Of a DNA stretch of 64,000 nucleotides, positions 1 through 10,401 are shown piece by piece. The notes beneath the pieces are model-generated. The model saw only the letters and a list, made by a program, of their open reading frames with translations. It searched no databases and was not told the DNA's origin. Numbering within the stretch: position 1 is the first letter of the stretch; the number at the start of each line of letters is the position of its first letter. This stretch comes from Leptospira fainei serovar Hurstbridge str. BUT 6 (GTDB lineage: Bacteria; Spirochaetota; Leptospiria; Leptospirales; Leptospiraceae): the NCBI RefSeq assembly GCF_000306235.2, contig NZ_AKWZ02000010.1, forward strand, positions 1,624,001 to 1,688,000, read 5' to 3'. The translations under genes were made by a program, and so were the position numbers.

Positions 1-1
1 T

Positions 2-949
2 GCCGAAGCGATCGACGAAGGAATTGTAACGCCTGCGACTCATATTCTGGATGCTCCGTTGATCTATAGAAACTCCACTTCTAATTGGATGCCCGAAAAT
101 ATAGGAAGTCAATACGACGGAGATATTTCGGTAAGAATCGCGTTGGCAAAATCCAAAAATACTGCAGCCGTTCAAATTGCCGAAAAATTGGGACTATCTG
201 AAATTTCCGAAACATTCGGAAGATTCTTTTTCCCCGAAGAAAAAATTTTAAAGAATCGCTTTCGAAGGGATCTTTCTCTTGCTCTCGGTTCTCTGGAACT
301 ATCCCCGCTGGAAATGGCTTCGGCCTACTCATCCTTTGCAAACGACGGAAACATCATTCGCCCACATTTAATCGAGAAAGTTACCGATCGGTCAGGTAAT
401 GTCGTTTATCAACGAAAAGAACAGGATGAATTCAATCTACATTGGCCGAAGGAGAGGCGCGCGATATCGCCCCCGACTGCGGAGATTATGATCGATTTGT
501 TGCACGGTAGTGCGAATCATGCAGGCGTCCGAAATACAGGCTATAGAGGAGAGGTCGCAGGAAAAACCGGAACCACTAACGAGTATCGAGATGCCTGGTT
601 TATCGGAGTTCGCCCCGGGATTTCAATGGCTGTTTGGATCGGTTACGATTCGCCCAGTTACGGAATGGGATCATCGGCGTTAGGCGGAACAGTTGCCGCT
701 CCATTATGGGGGACGGTCGCAAAATTATTCGATGTTGCCGAATCAGGAGATCGCGATGAAAGACGAAAATATTCTTTTTCTCAAAGAGCGGTCTCGGTTG
801 TGATTTGCCCGGAGTCGGGAAAATTGCCCGGACCGGATTGCAATAAAAAAACGAGTGAATTGTTTCACCCGTCCCATATCCCGACGGAAATCTGCCCTTT
901 AACTCATAAAGCCGACGCTAAAAAGGAGATCCTAAAGAATGTATTTTAG
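2..949 (+). CDS. Class A penicillin-binding protein (PBP1A-like), C-terminal part
   Basis: Partial gene: the frame is open from the first bases of the window, so the 5' part, with the glycosyltransferase domain and the SxxK active serine, lies outside. The visible part is the transpeptidase domain, which cross-links peptidoglycan in the periplasm. The SxN motif (SKN) is at 152-160 and the KTG motif (KTGTT) at 563-571. The stretch [19 protein letters not shown] is typical of class A PBPs. The C-terminus has a cysteine pair ([13 protein letters not shown]) seen in many PBP1 tails. The stop overlaps the next gene by 11 bases, which suggests co-translation. Family call is firm; the exact paralogue (1A, 1B or 1C) cannot be decided from this fragment. 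Confidence 0.92.
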   Translation, partial: AEAIDEGIVTPATHILDAPLIYRNSTSNWMPENIGSQYDGDISVRIALAKSKNTAAVQIAEKLGLSEISETFGRFFFPEEKILKNRFRRDLSLALGSLELSPLEMASAYSSFANDGNIIRPHLIEKVTDRSGNVVYQRKEQDEFNLHWPKERRAISPPTAEIMIDLLHGSANHAGVRNTGYRGEVAGKTGTTNEYRDAWFIGVRPGISMAVWIGYDSPSYGMGSSALGGTVAAPLWGTVAKLFDVAESGDRDERRKYSFSQRAVSVVICPESGKLPGPDCNKKTSELFHPSHIPTEICPLTHKADAKKEILKNVF

Positions 950-2543
950 GTTTTCCGAATATATATTCTGTGCGTCTTTGCTTTTTTTCTTTTATATTCG
1001 ACCGATTTCTTCCGTTACCTACGAGGATGCATATTCCTTGGAGAAAGAATCCCCGGTCTTTGCAATTCCTCTCTATGAGGAAGTCGCTAAAACCTCTTCC
1101 AATTCCGACGTGCGGAAGACCGCTTCGACACGGCTTTACTTTCTTTACGAAAAGTTTAATAAGTATATCCCTGCCTTGCAATATCAGATTCGGGCCGGCA
1201 CGACTAAAAATAAAAAAGGGGAGTGGTCCTCTTTTGTTCAAGGACTTGCTCAAGGTTTGGGGGTAAGCCCTTACGCGTTAATCGGGATCACTCATTCCTG
1301 CGCAAAATCGACCCCGCAGTTTATTCCCATCGAGCAAGCGACCGTTTCCGATGCCGCAGTAAGTCCGCAGCAGTCGATACCGGAACCCTATCGTTCCCTG
1401 TCGAAAAAGGAGAATCTCGCGCTAGTTCGGCTTTGTTACTCGCTTAAGATGAAAACGAGAGATTATGAAGGCTGGGATCATGTATTTGCCTACCTGGTTG
1501 AAAGAGATCTGCTATCTAAAGATGCTGCCCTGCCGCTTTGGGTGGGTTCGGCGTTACAATCGGGAAAAGGAACGCCTTACCGACGAATTTTTTTGTCCGG
1601 ACGATCCAAGAATCTAAGTGTCGATTCTAAGTCGGATATTCTATATCTATATGCGAAGTTTCTGCGAAATAGGGGGCGCCTCGAGGCTAGTACCCGTTAT
1701 TTTCTTATGAGCTCATCCTACGGTAATGCGAGACGGGGCAAGCTCGAATCGGCTAAGAACTTATTACTCATGGATCGTAAAAAGGAGGCCTGTTCCTTCT
1801 CCTCGGATACGTACAACGGAGGGGAGGAAGCCGAGTTGCTCTTTCGTAAGATATGTCAGGTTTCTAATAGGGATTGGATTAATTCGTACTTACCTGCGTT
1901 GAGAATACTGATAAAGGAAAACCCGGACCCTGTCTTTGCGTATGCAATTCAGGGTGGTGGACGGGAAGGCGGAGAGTATTTCCTTTCTCTAATGAATGCG
2001 GGATTATCCGATAAGGATGATGACGGTGAAGAAGAGACCGAGTCTAGTGAAATCCTATCGAAGCTACTCCCGAATGAGGAAAAGACGCATTTACCGTTCT
2101 GGGACGTTCGCGACCGTGAAGCGAATTTAGTTCTATCCGATCGAACGAAATATATTTGTAAAGTGATTCGACGACCTTTCTTCGGACCGACTAGTATTCA
2201 GCCTCAATTTTGCAAGGAAGTACTGCCGGGCAGCTTAGATACAATTTTGGCGTCGGTCAACGAGGACGAAGAAGACGCGAGTTATGCTTTTGCAGACCTC
2301 GGATATCTACCTATAAACGCAAAGTGGATTTGGAAAGATTTTCCCGTCCCGGAAGGACCCAATCCTCTCGATGTTACAAGTTCCACTCCCGTAGCCGGTC
2401 CGCTTTCCATATTAGGTCCTTGGAATTTGGATTACATCGTATATCGCAAGGTTTTAAAAAGAACTTACGCTGAAATTCGAAAAGGGAATGAATATTATAT
2501 TATTTCAGTGAAGCCTAGTTCTATTCTTTGGGAAAAGCAATAA
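939..2543 (+). CDS. Exported protein of unknown function, possibly repeat-helical
   Basis: 534 residues starting with an ATG inside the end of the PBP gene. The N-terminus is hydrophobic (about residues 8-24), consistent with a signal peptide or anchor. Residues 30-90 and 165-330 read as amphipathic helices (for example [20 protein letters not shown]), compatible with TPR/Sel1-like repeats, but no motif is clean enough to name a family. An acidic stretch ([14 protein letters not shown]) follows about residue 360. The overlap with a peptidoglycan synthase gene suggests an envelope role; that is inference from position. I do not recognise the product. Confidence 0.8.
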   Translation: MYFRFSEYIFCASLLFFFYIRPISSVTYEDAYSLEKESPVFAIPLYEEVAKTSSNSDVRKTASTRLYFLYEKFNKYIPALQYQIRAGTTKNKKGEWSSFVQGLAQGLGVSPYALIGITHSCAKSTPQFIPIEQATVSDAAVSPQQSIPEPYRSLSKKENLALVRLCYSLKMKTRDYEGWDHVFAYLVERDLLSKDAALPLWVGSALQSGKGTPYRRIFLSGRSKNLSVDSKSDILYLYAKFLRNRGRLEASTRYFLMSSSYGNARRGKLESAKNLLLMDRKKEACSFSSDTYNGGEEAELLFRKICQVSNRDWINSYLPALRILIKENPDPVFAYAIQGGGREGGEYFLSLMNAGLSDKDDDGEEETESSEILSKLLPNEEKTHLPFWDVRDREANLVLSDRTKYICKVIRRPFFGPTSIQPQFCKEVLPGSLDTILASVNEDEEDASYAFADLGYLPINAKWIWKDFPVPEGPNPLDVTSSTPVAGPLSILGPWNLDYIVYRKVLKRTYAEIRKGNEYYIISVKPSSILWEKQ

Positions 2544-2683
2544 TAGAATATCGAACCTGCAGGGACCTTGCTCGGAGAAATACCGCGATTCTCGTTCGGA
2601 TATTAATTCATTCCAAGGATATTCCCGAAGGATTCGCGGCCTTCGCCCTTTAGTTTCGAAAACTTTATCGGCAGGAAAAGATC

Positions 2684-4423
2684 ATGAAAAAACAAAATTT
2701 CGTAATATATATTTTTATCATACAGTTACTGACTTTCATTTCGTGCAGTATGTCGGATTCGGAAAATACTGTTCGTCAAAATCCGAAGTTAGGCGAGCTC
2801 GATGCGGAATTCGAACGGAGAATCTATAAAGTCGCGGACGGAATTTACTCTGCAGTCGGTTACGGGATTGCAAATTCGATATTAATAGTCGGAAAGGACG
2901 GTTTGATTATAGTCGATACTTTGGAAGATCTAAAATCGGGCGAGGAGGTGTTGGCAGAGTTTCGTAAAATATCCGATTTGCCGATTAAGGCGATTATTTA
3001 TACTCACAGTCATCCCGATCATATTTTCGGTTCCGCTGCATTTGCAAAGAACGGGAATCCGGAGGTTTTTGCCCATGATACTTTGAAGGCGAATATAGAA
3101 AGACTCGCTAGCGAAACAACTCCTATCATCGGTTCCAGAAGCGCACGGATGTTCGGAAACTACTTGCCTAAAGAAGATGTGGATAGCGTGGGAATAGGAC
3201 CTTATCAGGGATATAATAGCTCGACTAAAATCGATTATCTGCCGCCGACAAAAACGTTTCAGAATAAATTGTCGGTTACTGTTGCGGGAGTTCCATTAGA
3301 ATTGATTCATGCACCGGGAGAAACGGATGATCAAATTTATGTTTGGATTCCGGATCGGAAAATCCTGTTCGTAGGGGACAATTTTTATAAAGCGTTCCCG
3401 AATTTATACACCATTCGAGGGACTTGGTTTCGGAGTCTTAAAAATTGGTATCGCTCGCTGGATATCGCTCGAGCCTTTCGACCGGAATATCTCGTACCTA
3501 GTCATGGACGTCCACTCACGGGGGCTTCGGGAATTTCCGGAATTTTGACCGATTATCGGGACGCCATTCAATTTGTGCACGATCAATCATTACGTGGAAT
3601 CAATCGAGGATTGAACCCGGATGATTTAGTCGAATACGTAAAATTACCTATGCATTTAGCTGCATCACCTTACCTCCAAGAAGTTTACGGAAAAGTTTCA
3701 TGGTCGGTTCGTTCGGTCTTTAGCGGGAACCTGGGTTGGTTTAGCGGGGATTCCGCAGATTTGCAGCCTCTATCTAGAAACGAGCAAGCCAAACTTTTTT
3801 CCGATTTAGCAGGAGGAGCGGATAAATTGGAGATATTCGCTCAAAATAATTTGGAGCAAAAAAATTATCAGGCCGCCCTTCAATTAACGGGTTATATTTT
3901 GCGAATCAACCCGGGAAATAAGAAAGCGAAAGATATACGAATTCAAGCCTTGAGAGCGCTCGGACAAAAAGAAATCAATGCGAACGCTCGGCATTATTAC
4001 TTAACGGAGGCTTTGGAAATCCGCGACGGCTTTGTAGCAAAACTACAGGTTAAACCCAATCCCGATCTACTTCGCCGATATCCTCTTTCCGTCTTTTTCG
4101 ATAATCTTACGATAAACTTGGATCCGATCGTAAGTTCGAAAATAGACGGTAAGGTCTCCTTTAAATTCAAGGATACTGGGGAAGAGTTTACGATTCACTT
4201 GAGAAAGGGGGTTGCCGAGGTTACTTCGAAATTAGCATCCGATCCGAACATATTAGTTTATTTGAATTCTCAAGAATGGAAGGAGATGTTGCTCAGAGTA
4301 AGAAATCCCGTAACTACGTTGCGAGGGTTTGAATACAAAAAAGGGAATCTCCTTGAATTCGCCAAATTTCTCGGAAATTTTTCTCCGATGGAGCCGGTAC
4401 TTCCGTATCTGGGAAATAATTGA
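2684..4423 (+). CDS. Alkylsulfatase-type metallo-beta-lactamase-fold lipoprotein
   Basis: 579 residues. The N-terminus is a lipoprotein signal with lipobox LTFISC (Cys21). An MBL domain follows, with the metal motif THSHPDH (His108, His110, Asp112, His113), a later HAPGETDDQ segment and GDNFYKAFPNLY, which closely match SdsA1/BDS1-type alkylsulfatases. The region after about residue 370 corresponds to the dimerisation and SCP2-like domains of that family. Known members hydrolyse alkyl sulfates such as SDS; a cell-surface or periplasmic enzyme is inferred here. It is somewhat shorter than the usual ~650 residues. It stands alone, with 140 bp upstream and the tRNA repeat array immediately downstream. 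Confidence 0.88.
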   Translation: MKKQNFVIYIFIIQLLTFISCSMSDSENTVRQNPKLGELDAEFERRIYKVADGIYSAVGYGIANSILIVGKDGLIIVDTLEDLKSGEEVLAEFRKISDLPIKAIIYTHSHPDHIFGSAAFAKNGNPEVFAHDTLKANIERLASETTPIIGSRSARMFGNYLPKEDVDSVGIGPYQGYNSSTKIDYLPPTKTFQNKLSVTVAGVPLELIHAPGETDDQIYVWIPDRKILFVGDNFYKAFPNLYTIRGTWFRSLKNWYRSLDIARAFRPEYLVPSHGRPLTGASGISGILTDYRDAIQFVHDQSLRGINRGLNPDDLVEYVKLPMHLAASPYLQEVYGKVSWSVRSVFSGNLGWFSGDSADLQPLSRNEQAKLFSDLAGGADKLEIFAQNNLEQKNYQAALQLTGYILRINPGNKKAKDIRIQALRALGQKEINANARHYYLTEALEIRDGFVAKLQVKPNPDLLRRYPLSVFFDNLTINLDPIVSSKIDGKVSFKFKDTGEEFTIHLRKGVAEVTSKLASDPNILVYLNSQEWKEMLLRVRNPVTTLRGFEYKKGNLLEFAKFLGNFSPMEPVLPYLGNN

Positions 4424-4428
4424 AGTGG

Positions 4429-4952
<524 letters not shown>

Positions 4953-5005
4953 GAAGTAGTTGGAAGAGTCCGGAAAAGAAAGACGTCCTTTTCCTGCGCC
5001 AGATC

Positions 5006-5078
5006 AGCTGCCTAGAGGAATCGAACCCCCAACCTGCTGATTACAAGTCAGCTGCTCTACCAATTGAGCTAAGGCAGC
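5006..5078 (-). tRNA. tRNA-Thr (TGT)
   Basis: On the minus strand, acceptor GCTGCCT pairs with AGGCAGC, with discriminator T and no encoded CCA. The anticodon arm is GCTGA-CTTGTAA-TCAGC, giving anticodon TGT (Thr, ACA codons). The T loop is GTTCGATTC. It lies 53 bp upstream of tRNA-Tyr in the same direction, so both are probably cut from one transcript. Confidence 0.96.
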
Positions 5079-5174
5079 ATTCGGACTCGTTGACCAGTAT
5101 TCAAATCGGAATTCCCGGGTCAACCGATTAAAAAGGATTTTCTCCATTCGATTAGAATCGCTAAGTGGAATAAA

Positions 5175-5561
5175 ATGCCATTTTTACTTATCAACCTGGG
5201 GATGACGATCTCCATCATACTATTCTATCTCGGATATTGGTTTCGCTTTAGAAACAATCGTCTGCATCGAATTTTCAATATAGCAGGAATGGGCTTTAAT
5301 CTCGCTGCTGCAATTTACTTACTAACCTTGAAATATCTATTCGGTGGAATGGATGCTGCCGGATTTATTCCTGTGGTAGATCGATTGATCATCGATATTC
5401 ATCGAGGTGTTGCCGCAGTAACGTTGGTTTTAATGCTCCTTATGGGCTGGTCCGGGATAACCGGAAAAAAAAGATTCCATAGGAAACTGCACTTTGTTTT
5501 TCTACCATTATATACAATCGTATATCTCTCGGGATTATTCCTCTTCCGATCCGGAAGTTAA
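5175..5561 (+). CDS. Small four-helix membrane protein
   Basis: 128 residues, mostly hydrophobic, with about four membrane segments (near residues 4-21, 33-53, 75-93 and 105-124). Conserved-looking histidines lie at helix boundaries (RLHRIFN, IDIHRG, HRKLHFVF), an arrangement seen in small haem- or quinone-linked membrane proteins such as DUF420/CtaM-like proteins. That resemblance is weak. The gene ends 24 bp before the transketolase gene and may share its transcript. Function unknown. Confidence 0.75.
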   Translation: MPFLLINLGMTISIILFYLGYWFRFRNNRLHRIFNIAGMGFNLAAAIYLLTLKYLFGGMDAAGFIPVVDRLIIDIHRGVAAVTLVLMLLMGWSGITGKKRFHRKLHFVFLPLYTIVYLSGLFLFRSGS

Positions 5562-5585
5562 GGTTGAGAAAGGCAGTAGGTCGGA

Positions 5586-6410
5586 ATGAACGATATCAAG
5601 GAAATAAAAGAATTCGCCAATAACATACGCAAGAATGTGATCAAGATGGTCACTGCGGCCAAGTCCGGCCACCCAGGAGGTCCTCTTGGTCTTGCGGATA
5701 TTTATGCCGTTCTTTATAAGAAGGTTTTGAATCATAAACCCACCGATCCCGACTGGGAAGATAGAGACCGTTTGATTCTTTCCAACGGTCATGTTTGTGC
5801 TGTCCGTTACGCCGCGATGGCTCAATCGGGATTCTTTCCCGAATCCGAATTGCTCACGTTTCGAAATATCGGCTCGAGATTGCAAGGTCACCCTTCCACT
5901 CGTTATCTCAAGGGAATCGAAAGCTCGTCCGGATCCTTAGGTCAAGGTCTTTCCGTTTCCGTCGGAATCGCTCTCGGCGCGCGTTTAGCAAAAAAGAATT
6001 ACACTGTTTACGCCTGTATTTCCGACGGGGAATGCGGAGAAGGAATGACTTGGGAAGCAGCCCAGTCCGCCGCCCATTATAAGACGGATAATTTGATCGC
6101 CTTTATGGATAAGAACGGGATTCAGATCGACGGCTTTACGAAAGATGTGATGAACTTGGAACCGTTGGACAAAAAATTCGCCGCTTTCGGTTGGAATGTT
6201 ATCCAAGCGGATGGGCACGATATCTCCGCGATTCTTTCGGCTTTCGAAAAAGCGAAATCCCATAAAGGATCTCCTACGATCATACTCTTTACGACCGTTC
6301 TCGGAAAAGGGGTCTCCTTCATGGAGAACAATCCCGCTTGGCATGGAACTCCGCCGAATGCGGAACAAGAAAAAAAAGCCTTGGAAGAATTGGACGCTCT
6401 TAGCGTTTAA
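5586..6410 (+). CDS. Transketolase, N-terminal (TPP-binding) subunit
   Basis: 274 residues, the length of the N-terminal half of transketolase. The start of the domain reads [20 protein letters not shown] and the TPP/Mg motif region [15 protein letters not shown] is intact, followed by [15 protein letters not shown]. In split systems this subunit binds the diphosphate of thiamine and pairs with a C-terminal subunit carrying the pyrimidine site to move two-carbon units in the pentose phosphate pathway. The partner is not adjacent: the gene ends at a strong terminator-like hairpin, so the C-terminal subunit must be elsewhere. Confidence 0.93.
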   Translation: MNDIKEIKEFANNIRKNVIKMVTAAKSGHPGGPLGLADIYAVLYKKVLNHKPTDPDWEDRDRLILSNGHVCAVRYAAMAQSGFFPESELLTFRNIGSRLQGHPSTRYLKGIESSSGSLGQGLSVSVGIALGARLAKKNYTVYACISDGECGEGMTWEAAQSAAHYKTDNLIAFMDKNGIQIDGFTKDVMNLEPLDKKFAAFGWNVIQADGHDISAILSAFEKAKSHKGSPTIILFTTVLGKGVSFMENNPAWHGTPPNAEQEKKALEELDALSV

Positions 6411-6740
6411 TATTCTCCAATAATGGTTAACAAATAGGTTAATCCGAAACGGTTAGTAAAAGTTTCTTTTACTAACCGTTTTATTTCGTAAAACAAATCA
6501 AAAGATTTTTTCTTCACCTTTTTTGAACAAATTCTTCTTTCTCGATAACTTTTAAACTTAGAAAAAAATCCGTAGCTTTTCCGTTTTCTCTTTCAACTTC
6601 CTTGACTTCATCCTATACTTTTTCTCAAACGGAAAGAGAACATAAACGAACGACATAGTTAATTTATGAATCACATCCTTTTTTGATCGTTAGAAAAACT
6701 TCCTAATTGACGCTGCTTTTCCAAGATTCACGTTATTGCT
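6411..6740. other. Intergenic stretch with terminator, otherwise AT-rich and empty
   Basis: After the transketolase terminator (6447-6485) there are about 250 bases of AT-rich DNA with no open frame of interest and no clear RNA. It presumably holds the promoter of the SirB1-like gene, but I could not pick out a convincing -35/-10 pair. Confidence 0.6.
6447..6485 (+). terminator. Intrinsic terminator after transketolase subunit gene
   Basis: A perfect 16-bp inverted repeat (arms 6447-6462 and 6466-6481, starting AAACGGTTAG) with a 3-nt loop, followed by a T-rich tail. It sits 37 bp after the stop codon of the transketolase subunit gene. Confidence 0.8.
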
Positions 6741-7640
6741 ATGCAATCCTCCGACTCACCTTACGGAACAGTCCCATTCCCGCCCGATAAGATCGAGGAT
6801 AAGTTTTATCAACTTGAGTTTTCGGCTTCGCAGGAAAAATCTAGAATCATCGGCGAGATCGCATCGATGATTCCTTGGCAGGTTCGCGTTTGCGAAGTGG
6901 CCGATGAATTGAAAGATCCGACTCTACGAGTGTTTGCGAGAGGGGTTGCACCTGAGGTTCATTCGGAACGTATAACATTACGTTATGTGGCATTGGCTGA
7001 AAAAGGACATCCGAACCACTATGACGATCTGGAAGAGGGAGTATTTCTACTTTCCTCCGTGATAGAACCCGAATTATCCTATCCCGAATTCAGAACATAC
7101 TTGGATCGAATCGCGCTCAGAGTGGAAGAACTCGTGGATCTAAATGAAGATCTCGCCTCGGATGATGTGAAAGTGCATTTCCTCACGCGAGTTCTTTCTC
7201 AAGAGGAAGGTTTCGTAGGGAATCATGACGAATACGAGGATCCGGATAATTCCTTTTTGCATCGAGTTTTTATCAAGAAACGAGGAATTCCTATATCTTT
7301 GTCCGTAATCTATCTCTTGGTAGCTCATAGACTTCGTCTTCCATTATACGGCGTCAATATGCCTTTGCACTTTCTTTTACATTTTGAATCCAACGATTAT
7401 GAGACCTATATCGACCCGTATCACGGCGGCGTGATGCTGGATCGTTCCACTTGTATTCGTTTCTTAAAAGCTAACGGCTTTCAGGCACATGATAGATATT
7501 TTACTCATGCGAGTACTCTCACGATTTTAAAGAGGATGTTTCGGAATTTAATACATATCTACCGAAAAAAGGAGAATCGCGAGATGGAAAAAATCCTCTC
7601 CAGACATCTCCTTGCGCTGGATAGTAAGTGGAAACCTTGA
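6741..7640 (+). CDS. SirB1-like transglutaminase-fold protein
   Basis: 299 residues. The central region (about 110-230) matches the SirB1/Transglut_core2 family: [20 protein letters not shown], then [16 protein letters not shown] and YIDPYHGG. These proteins have a papain/transglutaminase-like fold and often lie near prenyl-synthase or protein-release-factor genes; no enzyme activity is established that I know of. The N-terminal 100 residues are charged and helical. There is a 67-bp gap to the polyprenyl synthase gene in the same direction. Cytoplasmic, as no signal is visible. Confidence 0.85.
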   Translation: MQSSDSPYGTVPFPPDKIEDKFYQLEFSASQEKSRIIGEIASMIPWQVRVCEVADELKDPTLRVFARGVAPEVHSERITLRYVALAEKGHPNHYDDLEEGVFLLSSVIEPELSYPEFRTYLDRIALRVEELVDLNEDLASDDVKVHFLTRVLSQEEGFVGNHDEYEDPDNSFLHRVFIKKRGIPISLSVIYLLVAHRLRLPLYGVNMPLHFLLHFESNDYETYIDPYHGGVMLDRSTCIRFLKANGFQAHDRYFTHASTLTILKRMFRNLIHIYRKKENREMEKILSRHLLALDSKWKP

Positions 7641-7707
7641 TTATTAGTTTCTTTCAATTTCGCATTTCTGAGCTTTCCTGCTTGAGCGGGAAATTCATTC
7701 AGAAATA

Positions 7708-8688
7708 GTGTCGAAACAAGGAAACTCCGTGAAAGCCAAGGGATTGAAGGACCTCCTCGTCCGAAAGTTCGACAAAAAACTTTATGAAATCATCGACGAG
7801 GATCTACGTTTGCTCGCCGAAATTAAGGATTATACGATTCGTTCCGGAGGGAAACGGATTCGACCCGTCCTGCATTATTGCATATGCAGGATATTAGGAT
7901 ATAAAGGGGAGAAATATACCGATGTAGGAGCAATCGCGGAATTGATTCATGCGGCAAGTCTACTGCACGACGATGTTGTGGATGAGGCGCAAACTAGACG
8001 AGGAGTTCCTAGCGTCGGTTCTAAGTTCGGAAATAAAACGGCCATTCTTGCAGGCGACTATCTATTGGCTTGCGGGATCGATCATTTGAATAGCCTGGGA
8101 TCGCCGTCCTTGATGGATCTGTTTACTCAGGTTATAAAAGATCTTTCCATCAGCGAACTTATCCAAATGGAATGGGAACGGAATCCGAAGCTGGATTTAA
8201 GTATTTACGATCGCGTTGTCTACGGTAAAACCGCGTCGCTATTCGGGGCGGTCTGTCAGGCTGCCGGAATCCTTGCCGAAGCGCCTAAAAAAAGCCTAAA
8301 AAAATTGCACGAATTCGGAGCTCGCTTAGGTTCTCTTTTTCAAAAACAGGACGATGCAATCGATTACTTTCAAGCAGGAGAACAAACCGGAAAAATCCCC
8401 TTAAAGGATTTTAAAAACGGCTTATATACCTATCCTATCCTAAAACTTCTAGAACGTGCGGATAAGAATGATAAAAAATTAACTCATTCTCTTTTTGCTA
8501 AGGAAGAGCGTAACAGCCAGGATGAAATGGTGATCCTCTCTCTGCTCAATCGGTATAATATTCGTAAAAGTTTAAATGAGGAGTTCCAGGCCGACGTCGA
8601 GGAACTTTTGAGATTTCTAAAGGGGTATCCTGAGACCGAAGAAGGCGCTCTCGTTAAGGAGCAGTTCCGGAAGCTGACTGAAGTGTAG
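7708..8688 (+). CDS. Long-chain polyprenyl diphosphate synthase
   Basis: 326 residues with a GTG start. It has the all-alpha prenyl synthase signatures: GGKRIRP (47-53), first Asp-rich motif [10 protein letters not shown] (Asp88, Asp89, Asp92), second Asp-rich motif QKQDDAIDY (Asp215, Asp216, Asp219), and [13 protein letters not shown]. It condenses isopentenyl diphosphate onto an allylic diphosphate with Mg2+ to build a long chain, probably the menaquinone side chain. The two residues before the first motif do not by themselves fix chain length, so octaprenyl versus another length is open. Confidence 0.93.
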   Translation: MSKQGNSVKAKGLKDLLVRKFDKKLYEIIDEDLRLLAEIKDYTIRSGGKRIRPVLHYCICRILGYKGEKYTDVGAIAELIHAASLLHDDVVDEAQTRRGVPSVGSKFGNKTAILAGDYLLACGIDHLNSLGSPSLMDLFTQVIKDLSISELIQMEWERNPKLDLSIYDRVVYGKTASLFGAVCQAAGILAEAPKKSLKKLHEFGARLGSLFQKQDDAIDYFQAGEQTGKIPLKDFKNGLYTYPILKLLERADKNDKKLTHSLFAKEERNSQDEMVILSLLNRYNIRKSLNEEFQADVEELLRFLKGYPETEEGALVKEQFRKLTEV

Positions 8689-8772
8689 AGCTTTGAAAGT
8701 CCGGACTCTAATTTGATACGGAGAATCCCGATTTCTTCCTAAGGGAATCGGGAAATTTTATTTAAATCGAAA

Positions 8773-9123
8773 TCAATAAACAGCGTTTTTTAATAAGTGA
8801 AATACTGATCCCGAATGCTGACGAAGGTAGAAAAAATAAGCGTTTGCGGTTAAGCTAATAACCAAAGGCAAAAACTTAAAGAATTTTGTCTTCGCGAAAG
8901 AAAACACGATAAACGCCAACAATACCCCGATGACAGGTAAGAGTGAACCTATCGTCATCAGCAAATAAAAGAGCCAGAAATTCGGTATCTGCTCTTCTTC
9001 CTGCGTTTTTCTTCGAATCACCGACTTCTGGGGAGTATGAATTCCACTCGATTGTCTGTGCTCGACGTGTACTACTTTCACTTTTTCCCTAAACTTCTGA
9101 TCTGTGTTTAGTGTCTTTTCCAT
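8773..9123 (-). CDS. Small two-helix membrane protein, unknown
   Basis: 116 residues. The first half (1-48) is charged and probably cytoplasmic; then come two hydrophobic segments (about 50-75 and 80-100, around LLMTIGSLLPVIGVLLAFIVF). I do not recognise a family. The codon pattern and a plausible ATG support a real gene. It converges on the polyprenyl synthase gene. Confidence 0.6.
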   Translation of the reverse strand: MEKTLNTDQKFREKVKVVHVEHRQSSGIHTPQKSVIRRKTQEEEQIPNFWLFYLLMTIGSLLPVIGVLLAFIVFSFAKTKFFKFLPLVISLTANAYFFYLRQHSGSVFHLLKNAVY

Positions 9124-9494
9124 ATCTTTAGTTTAATAAGTTTTTTAAACATAAGCAATCATCATCCTGAAATAATAGAGCTTTCGGCTTTCGAAATTTA
9201 TATCAAAGTATCGAGCTGATTCGGAATAATTTAGCCCGGAATAACGAGAAAAAGGGTCTAATATCCGTATATTCGTGAAATGAAATTTTTGCGCATAGCG
9301 GGCATTATGTGTCGCATATTAGTAAGAAATTCTCGCCTCTTGTGGATGCATGAGGATTGAATCTGGGATTTTAAGAAGGATCCCGTTACAGACGGAGTTT
9401 TAAAAAACGAACAGGGTCGCGAAAAATAGTTATCCTGTCATTTCAAAGTTAACAGAGAGAGTTGGGCTGCCGCTGGGATGGGCAGCCCTTTTTT
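9124..9494. other. Gap ending in a plus-strand terminator with no gene before it
   Basis: No open frame over about 26 codons is supported on the plus strand, yet the stretch ends in a strong plus-strand terminator (9464-9496). The flanking genes are both on the minus strand. The stretch probably carries the promoter of the minus-strand gene ending at 8773 and may encode a small RNA on the plus strand. Confidence 0.5.
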
Positions 9495-9496
9495 TT
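9464..9496 (+). terminator. Strong intrinsic terminator without an upstream gene
   Basis: GGGCTGCC (9464-9471) pairs perfectly with GGCAGCCC (9481-9488) around a 9-nt loop, followed directly by eight T residues (9489-9496). The T run is on the plus strand only, so it cannot serve the minus-strand gene whose stop lies at 9495. Confidence 0.8.
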
Positions 9497-10229
9497 ACTG
9501 AGTGGTGGTAGAAGTTCCTGCGGGAATCGAGTTACTAGTGCAATTTACGTCCCCTTTAATGGAAACGCCTACACCCGATACGGATTGTGAATTGAAACAT
9601 TGCTGACCGTTCTGCGTATAACACATACTAGACGAGGTTGCCGATGTACAATTGATAAAATCAACGGTGTAACATTGCGTAAGGGACAAACCCGCACTCC
9701 CACTGTTGACGACATTTCCGACTAAATCAAGAGTAACCGTTAAATAGGAAAGAGCTTGAGAACCGGAGGTAGATGTGTCAACCGGCACACCGCTTCCTCC
9801 CCAGGCGATTTTTCCGTAATTTGCCACTAAAGGTTTCGCAGCAAGGCTTCCTGAATAAGAGAATCCTTGCTGCGAATCGATTTGTCCTTGGTTTTGCGTA
9901 CTATCGTAAAGGAACTTTAAATAAACGTAATCCCCCGTCGTATAGTAAAGCCTGCTGATTACGGTAAATTGAGTATTCGAGGAACCTGACGAGGTTGACG
10001 TTGTCGTTGTCGTAGTAGTCGAAGTTCCACCTGTCGAGGTGCTTCCCGTATATGGAGATGCGGTTCCACAGTTCGGGGTTTTGGTTTTATCCAAACTTCC
10101 GTGAATGCTAAAATTGACCGAACCGTCCGTTGAGGTTACCGTTAAGTCGGATTTAGTCGAGTTGTGGTGTTCGCAGGAAAGAGTAAAAAATAGTAGGCTG
10201 CCGACTAGGATTAGTTGTTTTTTTTTCAT
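9495..10229 (-). CDS. Thr/Ser-rich lipoprotein, unknown
   Basis: 244 residues from the chosen start. The open frame extends further upstream, but the ATG at 10229 begins a clear lipoprotein signal: MKKKQLILVGSLLFFTLSC, with lipobox LSC at residue 19. A low-complexity Thr/Ser linker (about 60-85) follows, then a Cys-containing domain with several repeated Cys pairs (CYTVDFINC, CYTQNGQQC). Such spirochaetal lipoproteins are usually membrane-anchored and often surface-exposed. A second possible start is seven codons upstream at 10250. No family recognised. Confidence 0.75.
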   Translation of the reverse strand: MKKKQLILVGSLLFFTLSCEHHNSTKSDLTVTSTDGSVNFSIHGSLDKTKTPNCGTASPYTGSTSTGGTSTTTTTTTSTSSGSSNTQFTVISRLYYTTGDYVYLKFLYDSTQNQGQIDSQQGFSYSGSLAAKPLVANYGKIAWGGSGVPVDTSTSGSQALSYLTVTLDLVGNVVNSGSAGLSLTQCYTVDFINCTSATSSSMCYTQNGQQCFNSQSVSGVGVSIKGDVNCTSNSIPAGTSTTTQ

Positions 10230-10401
10230 ATCCGCGAGTCGGTCAAACATCGTAAGGGATCCCATAGTTCTAATATCAATCATCGGTAAAGCAGGGTCAA
10301 GAATGAAATCCCGGGGATTTATAACGCCTGGAATCGAATGATCTGACCCAAAGAATCCGGTTAAGGTTCCCATTCGGATTGACGATTCCATTCTCTCGCG
10401 G

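Noticed and set aside
9280..9360. 26-codon frame upstream of the orphan terminator
   Set aside because: No Shine-Dalgarno and no distinctive composition; the region is better treated as a possible small RNA.
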